Of a DNA stretch of 64,000 nucleotides, positions 21,161 to 33,836 are shown piece after piece. This DNA is from Clavelina lepadiformis. Lineage: Eukaryota > Chordata > Ascidiacea > Aplousobranchia > Clavelinidae. The DNA is taken from NCBI RefSeq assembly GCF_947623445.1, contig NC_135246.1:16103856-16167855 (forward strand), written 5' to 3'. Position numbers and translations under genes: made by a program. Positions within the stretch are counted from its first letter, which is position 1, and each line of letters starts with the position of its first letter. Below the pieces are notes generated by a model. The model made no database searches, was not told the DNA's origin, and was given only the letters and a program-made list of their open reading frames with translations.

Positions 21161-22354
21161 TCATGGTGAGGGTTTGGTCTGCCATGTTGGATTGGTTGCT
21201 CCTTGTGGTAAGAGTAAGCTAGTAGGCATAGCACTGCTGTTGAACGCAAAAATAGTGTCGTCAGTAAAAGGAATCACTGTCATTTATTCATGCGCTACCA
21301 TGCAGCACCGTTTAAATTTTTAGTCACTAATATGTCACTATGATGTGCATTTAGCATCCAACTGGAATATGAATATCGCTTCTCTTTTGTTACGTTTGTT
21401 TCTTGTGTGCTGTATAGGTTGTGATCGTAGGTTTTTCTGTATTTTATCGTATAATGCCGAATTTAGGCTACTAGCCATTTTATTCATCTTTGTTGTTACT
21501 GAGTTCTGGCTAAAATCTTACCCATCCCCAGCTCTTCATGCATTGCGGCTGTCTGCTGGTCATTGTTTGTTCGCGGAAATGTTTTTGGCATTTTATTAGC
21601 ATTTAATTTTTGGCGGTTTGTTTCGCGGGGCGTTCATGCACAAGTACTTGATGGATACGTTATATATTAAGGTATTGCCCATTTACTGTATCGCATTCAT
21701 TTGCCATTGTCATTTGGTTTGGTTTGATGGGAACCATATATGCCAGGAAGCTGCTAAAAGTAATTAAGTTGCTATTGAGCGGTTAGTGATGTACCAGCAG
21801 TTTCTGTGGCCTGAGGGTATAAGTGAAAAGTGCGTTAAACATGTTCTGTATAGTGGCTTACATATTTCAAAGCCTTGTGTTTGATACACAACACTTGATT
21901 CCTTTCAATGACTGGTTTTGTGACTTTTCTGTCCTGATTTCGGCGATTCCTCGTGAACTTTGCTTATATAGTGTATATTTGTATAGTAGTGGTAATTATG
22001 CTAAGCTATAGGTCAATGCGGCAAATTATGCAAGTCTAATTGTGATGAGGACATTTTTTTCCAATTTGATTCATTGCTATTGCTCAAACACTCAAATTTA
22101 TAACAAAATATCGAAATTATGGAGACATTAGAATTTTTACCTGCTCTTTCTTGCAGTGGATTGCATTGGGTGGGGTAAAAATTTTTAACAGCTAGGTCTA
22201 AATTTCCCGTGTACTTCCACCTCGTCCAAAATTTTTGCAGTTTTACGTCTCAAAAACCGCTTTGAAACGCCTTGAAATGAAATGTATTCACATATTTATT
22301 CGTAAAATAGCTTCCAATTCATGGTGATCACTTTTGAAACACCTTTATACAGAA

Positions 22355-23521
22355 GATCTGATGCACTCTTGCGTTGCTGAAGATATGTTACTGTGCACCA
22401 ATCAATTAAAACTGTACCAGACTCCTCGTAGGAATAATATTGCAACGCACATGCACACAAATTTAATTTGAGGAAACAATTTATTAAGCATCTATTGTAA
22501 TTTGCAAATTACATGCCCTCCTTTCACATGTATTCAGCGTGCAACGCGTTTATTTACAAGTCTAATTTTCCACGTCTAGCCTATACCCGGCACCTCTTAG
22601 TTAGGCTATGCTACATGTAATCGATGATTTGCCAGATGATAGACATAATGCACACGTCGTATTTTTAAAAGTTGATGAAATTTTCAATAATCTTGCCAGA
22701 AAGTTAACCACCTAAAGACACTTTTGATAGGGATCTACGACAAGTACAATTACGAGATTGCAAAGAAAACGTAAAATTAACGTTTTGTAAATATCCGGCT
22801 GCTCTGATAAAAGATTATTTCTCTCAACTTAAACCAGATGTGATTGAGCGTATTTTGAGCATCTACAAAGTCGATATGATGGCGAGGGTGAGATGACACA
22901 TAAAATGTCATTGGTCTAAGTATCTCGTTTCGTGTTTTTCTCTAAGATTTTTCTTGTTTACAGACCACGTGAAGGTCATTTTATGGAATGGGTGGACTTT
23001 GCCAGTTATTTGGCCGATCACGGTCACAACCTGACCAATATAGACGCACATTTCTACCCGGCCACTGTTCATTGCGATCCATGCAAGTTTCCTTTCAACT
23101 TTATCACAAAATTGGAAACGTTTGATACAGGTGACTCTTCACTTTTGTTGACAATAAAACCTTACACGTGAAAGTTTGACCTTTATTGTGCTGTAATATA
23201 ATCCGGAATCCTCGCTTACTCAGTCTGGTTTGCAAATGCAAGGAATAAGTGCATTTTATAAGTAAGCTATTATTTTGTAATTTTATTTTAGATGCAAGTT
23301 GGTTGATTGAAGCTAAGTTGAACCTGAGTACAGCCATGCTCAAGCCACAAAACGTCAATTCGAAGCGAAGAAAAGATTACGTCGAACTCATCAAAGAATA
23401 TTTTTCAAAATTAGACCGCAACGTCACGAAGAGAATTTACAGTTTATACAAAAATGACATGAAGACTTTCGGTTATAGTTTTAATTTGACAACTTTAACA
23501 GCTGGAGGGTGGATGGAATAG
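22355..23521 (+). pseudogene. ST7: sulfotransferase mosaic fragment in the palindrome spacer
   Basis: Three pieces are fused. First, 22355 to about 22781 is alpha-type intron 2 (reverse complement of about 17290-16860). Second, about 22793-22879 is a beta-type exon 6 piece reading AALIKDYFSQLKPDV and on to YKVDM. Third, from about 22877 comes the last bases of delta exon 4, its donor and intron, exon 5 (22964-23130, with CDPC and KLETF) and exon 6 (23292-23521, ending TLTAGGWME and TAG). The last two delta exons are open and correctly bordered and resemble ST11 most. The PAPS-binding exons and exon 1 are absent, so it is a relic. The beta/delta junction lies at a shared ATG triplet. Confidence 0.78.
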
Positions 23522-24127
23522 CAACTGGTTTATGAAAGCAATTATCTACTCATACATTTTGCCGAATTTTTTGCGGTTGTTCTTCAAAGAACTTTCGGAA
23601 ACAATTGAAATCTTATTAAACCTCATTTAAAACTAACGAATACTGCTTTATTTTTCACTATACAATAGTTTAAACGTTTTTATAAACTGAAAAATTTCAA
23701 AGCTTCTCCACACACATGCAGTTTTGTTAAAAGATGTCAACTTTATGTTGAGTTGATCGAAAATCGTTCTCGGCAAATGATGTTGCTCAAAACGAATGTT
23801 ATTGAACCTTTCCATATTACTATACCTCGTATGTAAAACACATTTAACCAAGTTTACATTTTATTCAGTCGTTGTTTGTTTTCGTTTTGAGTTTTTTTTT
23901 TTGGTATTTATTTGTATCATTTTTATTTGGCATTGGGCCTTTTTTACCCACCTCACCAATCCAATCTTTTAGGCAATAAGACTTTTTACGTCTTTATTCT
24001 TTTTCGTTTATCGCATTTCCTTGTATGTGATTATATTTATCAGTTTTAACCTATAGAAAACATATATGATAGGTAAGTATACAGCGTATCAAGATCGTTA
24101 TATATGCAACTACAAAATAAATGTACA
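23522..24127. other. Palindrome spacer, flank of ST7
   Basis: No gene. The stretch is paralogous to the flank left of ST4 (12390-12926), and its first part to the flank left of ST10 (36950-37146). Confidence 0.55.
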
Positions 24128-27100
24128 CGAAGTTTCAAAAGTGATCGCCATAAGTTGGAAGCTATTGTACGAATAAATATGTGAATACATTTCATTTCAA
24201 GGCGTTTCAAAGCGGTTTTTGAGATGTAAAACTGCAAAATTTTTGTTTGAGGTGGAAGTAAACGGGAAATTTAGACCTAGCTGTTAAAATTTTTGCTCCT
24301 CTCAATGCAATCCACTGCAAGAAAGAGCAGGTAAAAAATTCTAATTTTCCATAATTTCGATATTTTGGTATAAATTTGAGTGTTTGAGCAATAGCAATGA
24401 ATCAAATTGGGAAAAAATGTCCTCATCACCATTAGACTTGCATAGTTTACCGCATTGACCTATAGCTTAGCGTAATTACCACTACTATACAAATATACAC
24501 TATATAAGCAAAGCTCACGAGGAATCACCGAAAACTGGACAGAGAAGTAAAAAAAAACAGTGATTGAAAGGAATTAAGTGTTGTGTATCAAACACAAGGC
24601 TTTGAAATATGTAAGCCACTATACAGCACATGTTTATCGCACTTTTCACTTATACCTTAAGGCCACAGAAACTGCTGGTACATCACTAACCGCTCAATAG
24701 CAACTTAATTACTTTTAGCAGCTTCCTGGCATATATGGTTCCCATCAAACCAAACCAAATGACAATGGCAAATGAATGCGATACAGTAAATGGGCAATAC
24801 CTTAATATATAACGTATCCATCAAGTACTTGTGCATGAACGCCCCGCGAAACAAACCACCAAAAATTAAATGCTAATAAAATGCCAAAAACATTTCCGCG
24901 AACAATGACAAGCAGACAGCCGCAATGCATGAAGAGCTGGGGATGGGTAAGATTTTAGCCTGAACTCAGTAACAACAAAGATGAATAAAATGGCTAGTAG
25001 CCTAAATTCGGCATTATACGATAAAATACAGAAAAACCTACGATCACAACCTATACAGCACACAAGAAACAAACGTAACAAAAGAGAAGCGATATTCATA
25101 CTCCAGTTGGATGCTAAATGCACATCATAGTGACATATTAGTGACTAAAAATTGAAACGGTGCTGCATGGTAGCGCATGAATAAATGACATTGTTTCCAA
25201 TTACTGACGACACTATTTTTGCGTTCAACAGCAGTGCTATGCCTACTAGCTTACTCTTACCACAAGGAGCAACCAATCCAACATGGCAGACCAAACGCTC
25301 ACCATGACTAGGTCTCTTCTCCCCAACCTCCCGCCGTCAGAGTCGTTGTGTTAAAAGTGTAACCAAAGGTTTCCATATCGACTTTGTAGATTTGCAAAAT
25401 ACGCTCAATCACGTTCGGTTCAAGTTGAGAGAAATATTCCTTTATCATAGCAGCCGGATCTTCTGTCTTGCGGAACACGTTTTGGGAGGTTATGGTGTCG
25501 ATAGTGACATTCAGTTTATTATCAACTATCCATGCTGCATCTACAAGTGCAATAAACGAACGAATAATAAATGACAATTCCTCCTTCACTTCCTACCATG
25601 GGATCTTATTAAGCCCGCGAAAGAATAATCCAAAACACTGAACAAGAATTTTGATGCCTTTTTACGAAACAGGGGCAATTTCTTCAGTTTTATTTAATAT
25701 TATTTCCAAAACTAACAAAACTCCAAACTATTTTATTCTGTGAAATAGCGAAATTATTAAACAACTTTTCATTTTGCAATCCTACCACGTGTGTAGTGGT
25801 GGGTCTATATTATATCGATATCGGTATATAAGCTGCGTGGTCCTATTGCCGATATAAACCTAAAAGGTCACCGTACGAACTTAGGTCGCAGTTTGATGTA
25901 GGCCATACCTGTGGCAAAGGTTTCTAATTTAGTGATGTAATTGAAAGGAAAATAGCACGGGTCACATCTCTTCAGCATCGGGAGAAAATGTTCATCCAAG
26001 TTACGTAAACTTCTTGTCCCATAGTCTGCCATATAACGGGCATAATCGGCAAACTCCATGAAACGACCATCCTCTGGCCTATTTGGTTAAAATTGCATAA
26101 GAGACCAGATACGGTAGAACGCAATGCAGTTGACACAAACGTCAAATTTTACCTTGAAAAGCTTCCTTACCAGCCTTTCCAGGTTTTATGCTTGTTTGGA
26201 TATTTCAACATGCCGGGGTAGCGCTTGAACAAAACTTTGTAATAATATTGTTTTGTGAACTTGTCTCCCCAGCCAGATATCATCCGCGCCAGAGGATGCC
26301 GAACGTTCATTAATCTAGTAGCATTCTCATCCTGTAAATAAGTGTGGGCACAAGTTTTATACATATAGATTATATATAAATTATGTTATACTTGTATAAC
26401 AAGTGTTTGACAGAGTTTCTTAATCTATCAAGACATAAATTAGTTTTCTTTTACCGAGCAAAGGTCAAGTTGGCATTTTCAATTGTGAAAACTACGGAAT
26501 TAAAGTTTACTGTACAATTTTTAATTTAATTCAAACAATTGTATGCTTGTTGCAATTAAAACTATCGCAGGAAACAACCAATTGTGCAAAAAATGAACGA
26601 AAAAATATTTTTAACTTCGAGCTTGTTCAATATAAGAGTTTCTTACAATACCAGGAACAGTGCCGCGACAGTTTCTTATAAACAACAAATGTACAGAAAG
26701 TGCATTCTCAGTAACAACTGTGAACCTGCAATATCTCCATCTTTTTTTCCCGACTAAGCGCGCGAAACGCTTCCGAGTTGCTGCTCGTCGTTTTTGCCCA
26801 GAAGCTAGAGTTCCTTGACTCGTCGGGTGCTCGAATTCTCCAAAAAAAATTATTCCAAGTTGAACTGCCGGCTTTGAGCACAAGGCACATCATTGCACGA
26901 TGAGAGTGGCTTGCCACAAAGTATCGAACCGGCGGGCCTGAGCGTATTGCAGACAACAAATTGGAAAGCTGAATAGTCATAAAGATTGACATATGTTTGC
27001 AAGTAACGTGAACAATTTTTAAGCAGATTATTTCGCTTGGAAAAGTGTCGACGTATACACTGTAGTGATAAATGATATGACACATAAATGATACAAGCAA

Positions 27101-27430
27101 CGTGTACTGTAAAGTCCACTTATACCGTATTTTGTCATAATTTCCCAGTTTTTTAAGTAGCTAATGCCACGCTTCATGCAGGCGTTTTCTGCCTGTTCTA
27201 GTCTTCTTCCAAACCTTTTTTCGACAACAGCAGGCGGCAGAGGTTTTGTGACAGTTACGTCATTGTTCATGGCGTCAGTAACCTTTGACAAGAAACATTT
27301 ACCTGGACTGTGAAAATCAAACCAGAAAACGACAATCGTATGCTTTTTGACTGATTCAAATCAATTTATAACAACAGTCAGTTCAACACCTGCGTAAAAT
27401 TGGTTATTCGGGCCATTAGTTATTTATTCA
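24128..27430. repeat. Right arm of the large inverted repeat
   Basis: Mirror of 18999-22345. It contains ST8 exons 2-6 and their 3' flank. Beyond about 27430 ST8 continues with intron 1 and exon 1, which the left arm lacks. Confidence 0.85.
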
Positions 27431-27847
27431 ATACGTTAAGATGGTAATTTTAAGCGTTTTGTAACCAGTTACTTACTAGCATATATGAAGTGGACTATTC
27501 CTACTATGTACAGTTGTTTATTTCTTTGCTTATTTGCATAAATGAAATTATTTACCGACAATAAATAAGTAACTGATAAGTAACTAAGAAACCTGTAACT
27601 GAAGCCGTTCAGCAGTAAAAGTGTCCTAAGAAGATTATCGATCTTGTAGCCTACTTACACTTACCTTTCCGGTCATATTATTCCCAAACAGCTGCAGCTG
27701 CAATTGCGAAGAGTAGTACAATGCTTGCAGTACAATCGGTTTGGTTTTGAAATCGGCGATGTGTTCATCGATGTAGATCCCATCAAAATATACAAAGATT
27801 AAAGCCGCTATAACACAAGTGAAAACTAATCCCTTATACCGGTTCAT
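25308..27847 (-). CDS. ST8: carbohydrate sulfotransferase, gamma subtype, intact, six exons
   Basis: Predicted Golgi PAPS-dependent enzyme of 371 residues. Exons: 27847-27665, 27282-27126, 26937-26726, 26331-26171, 26078-25909, 25540-25308, with correct GT/AG borders and phases and no internal stop. Exon 1 encodes a short basic tail and the anchor (LVFTCVIAALIFVYF). Exon 3 carries LVLKAGSSTW, exon 4 NVRHPLARMISGW, exon 5 CDPC and KLETF, exon 6 TLTAGGWGEET. It differs from ST3 by a two-residue QL insertion in the stem and a three-base shorter exon 3. Intron 1 lacks the foldback insertion seen in ST3 and ST6. It is head-to-head with ST9, as ST2 is with ST3. Confidence 0.88.
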
Positions 27848-30800
27848 TTAATTTTTTTCACAAAGCTGATTAAACAGATCAACCTCAGTTTAAAGAAATC
27901 AAATCACGAGCAAAAACCTAAACAGTTTATCACGGGTTAATTTTATGTAGTTGAAACGTAGTAATTAAGTGACCAAAAGTATAGGACCTATACTATAGGT
28001 CAAGCGTTTCGTAGTTGAAGATAGGCGGTTAGGTTACGAGAATTGACATGCAAAAAGTTGATTTTAGTTATTTAGGGTTTAATTGGAATTGGAATTAGAC
28101 TGGAAGGAAGATTTAGATTAGGTTTAGGTTACTTTGTTATAACATTAACGTTAGATTAACAAAAAACTGTAAGGAAAAGCTTTGAACGTACTTTTCCGGT
28201 TTTCCGGTATTACCGCAAGATTTTCAAATTTGGAACATTCGGCTGTTTACTAGAAGAACAGAACTGTTTATACGAAAGTTGAAGATTACTGTACTTCATG
28301 GTTCTTAACTTATTCAAAATGAAGTTGGTTACAGTTGCTTGGTTACTTATTTAACACTTGTGCTTGTTTATTGGTAATGTGATGCCTTTTCTTGCTACTT
28401 ATTCGAAGATGAAGTTGTGTACCGATAATGAACAAGTAACTGAAAACGTATAACCAAAGAATCGAAAACCAACCCTGCGCATATTCAGTCAAGCGTTATA
28501 AAGCAAAACGGACAAGAAAAAATAACGTATTTTCCTTCCTGCAGGTACCTGTCAAAATAAAAAGCTTACGCAAGCGTCCTATAAAGAGATAACGTTCTTA
28601 GTTCGAGGATAATACATAAAGCTCATTATAACAAGGAACCAGCAAACTTGCTATACCATAACTTTATAATAATTATATTCATTAGCGTCGCGGAATTTCT
28701 AGGCAAGGTCGTGATGTTCCACTACTGACTACAAGAAGAAGATCTTAATACAACGATACTTAAGATCGGTGAACTGGTCGGTTTACTTCTTCGCTAAATA
28801 ATAATTGCTTCTTTTTTCTTGCTTGTCTCGAAATCAAAATCTCATCGACATGACAGGAAAGTTTTTTGAGAAAAATTCTTGTAATAATATACTGTAACCT
28901 TAAATTTCTTTCAGGTCTTACACCGTTAACGGCCAGTCACATCAACTAAAACTTTATAAACTTAAGTCATTGATCGCTAAACAACAGTATACAACGACCT
29001 TCCCGGTCGGAGACCAAACTCGGCTAACTAAAACTTCTTACAATGACATCATTTTTCTACAGCGAGTCAAAAGGACGCGGCGTTTCATACCTAGGGTGAG
29101 GGAAGATTAAAAAAAAGTGCTTAAAAACATGTGCAAACAAGCGATACCTGGCTTGAAATGGGAAGTAATAAATTCTTCGTAAAAGCACAAAACGTTACAT
29201 AACGTGACACGTCTATATACATATAGGCGACGCGGTGTTGCAGGCTTTTCCATCTTACGTGAAAAATAATATTACCGGGTGAAAATACTTTATGTAGGCT
29301 ACCAGGGGCGGAGATAACAAAATAACACACAGCTTGAAGCGACTTTACCATGCAAATCTGATATACAGCCTAATTGTACAAGTGCAAAATTCCGTTACAA
29401 TACTTTGTCTGCATTCACTACTTGCTTTTTGCCACTGCTCTACCTTGCTAAAATAGAGAAATTTGTACGAAGTTTTTATTAACAGCTTGTCGACAAAATT
29501 TGACTTTTGTAAGCTAGTGACGCGATTGGTTGAAACATTAGTTTACGCAAAATCTATCAGGTTTTTAAATTTTACAAAAATGCATTTTTCCTCGAATGTT
29601 GCCGGCAAAAACATTCATTTCATGGCGTTTATGTAACTTTTGAATTTTGACTGAACTCTGTTTCACTTACAGTACTTCAAATTCAAAATAATACTGTCAA
29701 AAACGTCATTAACTTTATGTATTTGCGGTGAATGAAATCAAATTATTTCAGATTTTCTTGGAAAGTGCGCTATTTTTAAGAACGCAACCACTAAAAGGAC
29801 GGCAACGCCATAAGCTATAAATCATTGCGAATACTATTAAATTTTCGCAAAAAGTTCATATTTGTACCAAGAGTAATTGCAGCCTGAGGGAATTTACTCA
29901 CAGCATTGTCAAATTGTCCATTCGCTTCAGGCGTTTAAATTTGATACTTCGTGGTGTTTGAAAAGCCGGTTCATCCCTCCCCTCCTTACATATTTTTTGA
30001 TTCAAAGAGCATCACGGTCGATTGAATGCCGTGTGTTTGCTGGTATCTCGTAGCTTTGTAACTATCTGTGGATAGTTACTATGTATATCCCAGACATTAG
30101 ACAACTCTTTTGCTACAAACAGTGGTTTCTATAGCTGATTTAAAATATTTTTTTTGACTTGTAATTTTGGTTTTAGTTTTAGCATGACTCCTGAAAATCT
30201 TAAAGCGACCCACAAGACGAAAACCCCAGTTTGCGAAACTTTGCTATAAAGTACAACAACGACAAAGAAATCTCAATAAACCGCAACATAGCGGCCTTTT
30301 CCTACTCTGTATCAAAGTATCGAAATAAACTTCAAAATAATTTACGACATAGAAATCTTATATCTAAAGGACCGACTTGTGAAGTTGTAATAAAACTGAA
30401 TAAAACATTTACCGGATTTCTATGGTCCTTGCTCTCTTTCTCCCATATGAGAACCTGAAAAACAGCCATAGACTGCAACACGCGCTTGCTGTGAGTGGCG
30501 GCGCCTCATTTCCGTAATACCAGAACAATGACACGTTTTATTCTATAGATCTGGATTGTTAAAGAAATTATAAAATTTCTAATCAGAAAAAAAACTTTTT
30601 AAATTTAAGCCGTTATAATGACTGTGTTGTGTGGTGGTATAATGCTGACTTTCCCTGCGGCTATTATATCGTCGTACGGACCAGTTCTAACGAATATACC
30701 TCAATGTACTTCGTCCACAAATGATCGAATTCCAGTGGTTAAGTTAAAAGGTGTTTGGTTTGTAAGTTTACAAAGAGGTTAGTGTTAAAACAACATGAGC

Positions 30801-30889
30801 ATACAAAGTTAAAACATTGGAAGAGAAAGGTTTCTCAGAGAGTTGTTGTGTTTGTATAAAAGCTCATACCTTAAACGAAATCGGCAAGA
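27848..30889. promoter_or_regulatory. Divergent intergenic region between ST8 and ST9, with extra DNA
   Basis: The outer parts (27848 to about 28890 and about 30680-30889) are paralogous to the ST2/ST3 intergenic region and should contain promoters of both genes. The middle, about 28891-30675, has no counterpart there, so about 1.8 kb was gained here or lost in the other copy. I found no clear terminal repeats and no recognisable coding domain in the extra DNA. Short open frames at 29121-29351 and 30231-30458 resemble nothing I know. Confidence 0.5.
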
Positions 30890-32863
30890 ATGAAAGCAAG
30901 CTACCAACGTTCGACTCTGTTGCGTGTTGCTTACTCGATAATTGCTGTAATAGTTCTGCTTAACGTAGTGATTTACGCGACAAATTTGAAATGGCTGCGT
31001 AAAGACTTCATACCCACTAACAAAGGATTGTACCGGCAGTTCTCGACTGAATTCTCAAAAGAAAACTCGCCAACGACAAAGACGGTAAGTCAAGTTAGCA
31101 ATAGCATTTAAAAGAGAGCCATTTAACGAAATTGGAATATTCAAATGATTTCGATTAACGCCCAACTATCAAGTGAGTAATGTAGGAACACCTCAAATAG
31201 ACCTATATAGACAGGGATAAAGTACTCGAAATGAGACGCAATAACGATAAGTAAGTCTGTATATATCATGAATTCACTAAAACTTGTCAACTGATTACCC
31301 TATTCACATTGTATTGGACCCTTTGAATATATTCAATTCGATTTCCTGTGTTTTAATAAGTGTCAATAGAGGTTAATAACATGTCAAAATGTTGCTTCGA
31401 GGTTCATTTTGTGATACCTTATATCACTTTTTTAAGCGAATCCTAAGCTCAGGCTCAAGCTTTAATTCATCACATGACGTAATCGAGAAAAGATTTGAAG
31501 AGAGACTTGTCAACGTAGTAACGATGTGTGAACGACGTGGGATAGATTATAAACAAAACTGGGAAAAGCTGAAAAATTCGGGTAAAACTACTGTTGCATA
31601 TGTAGCCTACTGTACATCGTAGTAATCCCATTTCTCGGTGCTGTTTACATTGTGTGTCAAAGTGAATTTCCAGTTTTTAGAAATTTTACACCAAGGGTTG
31701 TTATGGAGATTTTCATTACGAATTCAATTGCCAGGTAGAATTACAGGCAATTTTGTGGCGAGTTACGACCACAGGGCTATGATCTGCCTCGTGCTGAAGG
31801 CTGGAAGTCAAACCTGGAACAACATCTTCTGGAGGATTAGATCTCCGGACCAGGCAAAGAAGTACGGATTTTACGAAAAAGCAGAAACAAGCCAACGACA
31901 AGCTTTTTATGATCTCAGTCTTGACAAGAAAATGGAACTATTAAAGGTCACAAAATCCATTGACGGTTCCTTGACGGATGCTGCTTAAAAATGAAAAGTC
32001 ATAAAGAAATATTTTATTTCAGGACGACGACGCTGTTCGGATAATGAGCGTACGACATCCTTTGGCAAGAATGATATCTGGTTGGGGAAACAAGTTCAAC
32101 AAACGATACTTTTACTACCTTTGGTTCAAGCAATATCCTGGCATGTTACGATATCCCAACAAATACAGCAAATGGAGAGGGTACACCAATAAAATTGGTT
32201 TTATTTAAACGTTCATTTGCCAGAAATTGTTTGAATATGTCGAAAGCGGAAAACGCTTAGATTTGTGAAAAATTAAAATTTACTCACAGGGAAAGAGATG
32301 GTTATTTCATGGAGTTTGTTGATTTTGCTGAGTACGTGGCAGATTACGGAACGGTGAGCTTAGAAAACTTGGATCAACATTTCAAACCGATTTTGTCTCA
32401 TTGCGATCCGTGTAAATTTCCTTTCAATTTTATCACCAGACTAGAAACCTTTTATACAGGTACACTGACCCCTAGATATTTCAACCTATCTGTTCACTCA
32501 ATTATATAATTAAAAGAGCAACTCTGAAAACACATTTTAAGATTATTTCGAGATAAGCGTTTTATGAAAAATTTTGAACAGGGCTTTATTTTCTTTAAAT
32601 TTTAATTTGTTGTTTTTAAAGATGCAAGATGGATCACCGAAAATAAACTGAACGTTTCAGCCAATGTCATATCGCCTGTAAACGTGATTAACAAGTCAAA
32701 AGATCCGGCTCTTCTGATAAAAGATTATTTCTCTCAACTTAAACCAGATGTAATTGAACGTATTTTGAGCATCTACAAAGTCGATATGGAAACCTTTGGT
32801 TACACATTTAACACAACGACTTTGACGGCGGGAGGTTGGGAGAAAGAGACGTCACTCACCTGA
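30890..32863 (+). CDS. ST9: carbohydrate sulfotransferase, beta subtype, intact, six exons
   Basis: Predicted Golgi type II sulfotransferase of 373 residues. Exons: 30890-31084, 31437-31581, 31735-31946, 32023-32180, 32290-32459, 32622-32863, with GT/AG borders and consistent phases. Exon 2 is 145 bases, 12 fewer than in the other subtypes; its acceptor (TTTAAG before CGAATC) is the least certain border. The anchor is at about 10-30 (LLRVAYSIIAVIVLL). The 5'-phosphosulfate motif LVLKAGSQTW is at 132-141. The 3'-phosphate motif SVRHPLARMISGW has Arg195, Arg200 and Ser203. CDPC is at 275-278 with RLETF after it. The tail GGWEKETSLT is shared with ST1 and ST2. This is the only whole beta gene; ST2 and ST5 carry pieces of two others. 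The hAT/Tigger/LINE half-nest lies downstream. Confidence 0.87.
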
Positions 32864-33500
32864 ATTTGTGTTAAACTGTTAATTGTGTGTTAATTGTGTG
32901 TATACTAAATTGAATGGTAAGTGTACTTGTCACTGTTGTGCATGTATAATGAGAGCTAAAGGGCATGGGACGCGAATTAAGAGATTTCTGTGTTTGATTG
33001 TTGATGGTATAATAAGCATTCGTTGTAGCAAGGTAGCCTTAGACGAGACATTGCTTCTGATCAGGAAAACCAGAAAATCACATCACACATTATTTCCATT
33101 GCTTCGAATGTTATAGAATGAAAACAATAGAAATTCATTCTAAATTTACAAACGAAAGGCTTCCAATAAATTCGATAATTAGAACAAAAATAAAACACCT
33201 TTTAGATTATGCGATACTTTACGTTATGTTAAAACCAACTAAAACTGCAGTCTTTAAGCTACGTTGAGTAACAGAGACTATAGGCTATACCGGTGTTTCT
33301 CAAACTGAACCACTTGGCTCCCTAACGAGGAATTCGTAACGTTAAGGAAGGAAAGATCGTTATGGGAGGAATATGAATGGAATGTCTTTCAAAAATTTAT
33401 TGAAATTTCTTTGCAGACATTATGAGCTTACTTTTATTTATACAGTAGTCGCCGATTTATAAACCCACGGTTAACAAGACCGGCCGCCTATTAAGCCCAA

Positions 33501-33555
33501 TCGATCCCAATCGATCCCAATCGATCCCAATCGATCCCAATCGATCCCAATCGAC
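33501..33555. repeat. 10-base tandem repeat TCGATCCCAA
   Basis: Five exact units and a degenerate sixth lie in the Tigger-like part. The paralogous DNA near 6580 has no such array, so it expanded after duplication. Confidence 0.85.
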
Positions 33556-33582
33556 CCCGATTTACTCCATTTTGTTTGCTCA

Positions 33583-33637
33583 TTCAATTCAATTCAATTC
33601 AATTCAATTCAATTCATTCAATTCAATTCAATTCAAC
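33583..33637. repeat. 5-base tandem repeat ATTCA
   Basis: About eleven units of ATTCA with one interruption, absent from the paralogous place near 6560. Confidence 0.85.
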
Positions 33638-33836
33638 GATTCACTCCACTCCAACTCCGCTTTATGCACCTAAAACTCTGTTTAATAAGCCCATTTTCGG
33701 AGATATTTCGTATAATTTGAGCGTGAGTACATAATGATGGTTTTCCAGTAGTGTACTACGGTAGGCTATACATTATATGCAAGGACTCGTCAACTCGACA
33801 ACTCTGCCAAGGACGGTCCCAAGCCCGGCTGTAAAA

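Larger units (their letters stand above)
18999..22345. repeat. Left arm of a large inverted repeat
   Basis: This arm, holding ST6 and about 1.2 kb of 3' flank, pairs with 24128 to about 27430 on the other strand. The flank is nearly identical in both arms, for example the open frame starting MHLASNW at 21345 and its mirror ending at 25123. The arms stop at about 22345 and 24128, leaving a spacer of about 1.8 kb. Confidence 0.85.

Noticed and set aside
21345-21599. Small membrane protein gene (MHLASNW...), also mirrored at 24866-25123
   Set aside because: Its two copies are simply the two arms of the inverted repeat, and the ST3 flank has a diverged version with a disrupted frame; it looks like 3' flank DNA.
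30231-30458. Possible small gene between ST8 and ST9
   Set aside because: No domain, no splice partner and no paralog; length is within chance for AT-rich DNA.
32883-33116. Small Cys-containing open frame after ST9, with a mirror at 6977-7162
   Set aside because: Both copies are beta-gene 3' flank shared by duplication, and the frames diverge at their ends, so there is no sign of protein constraint.
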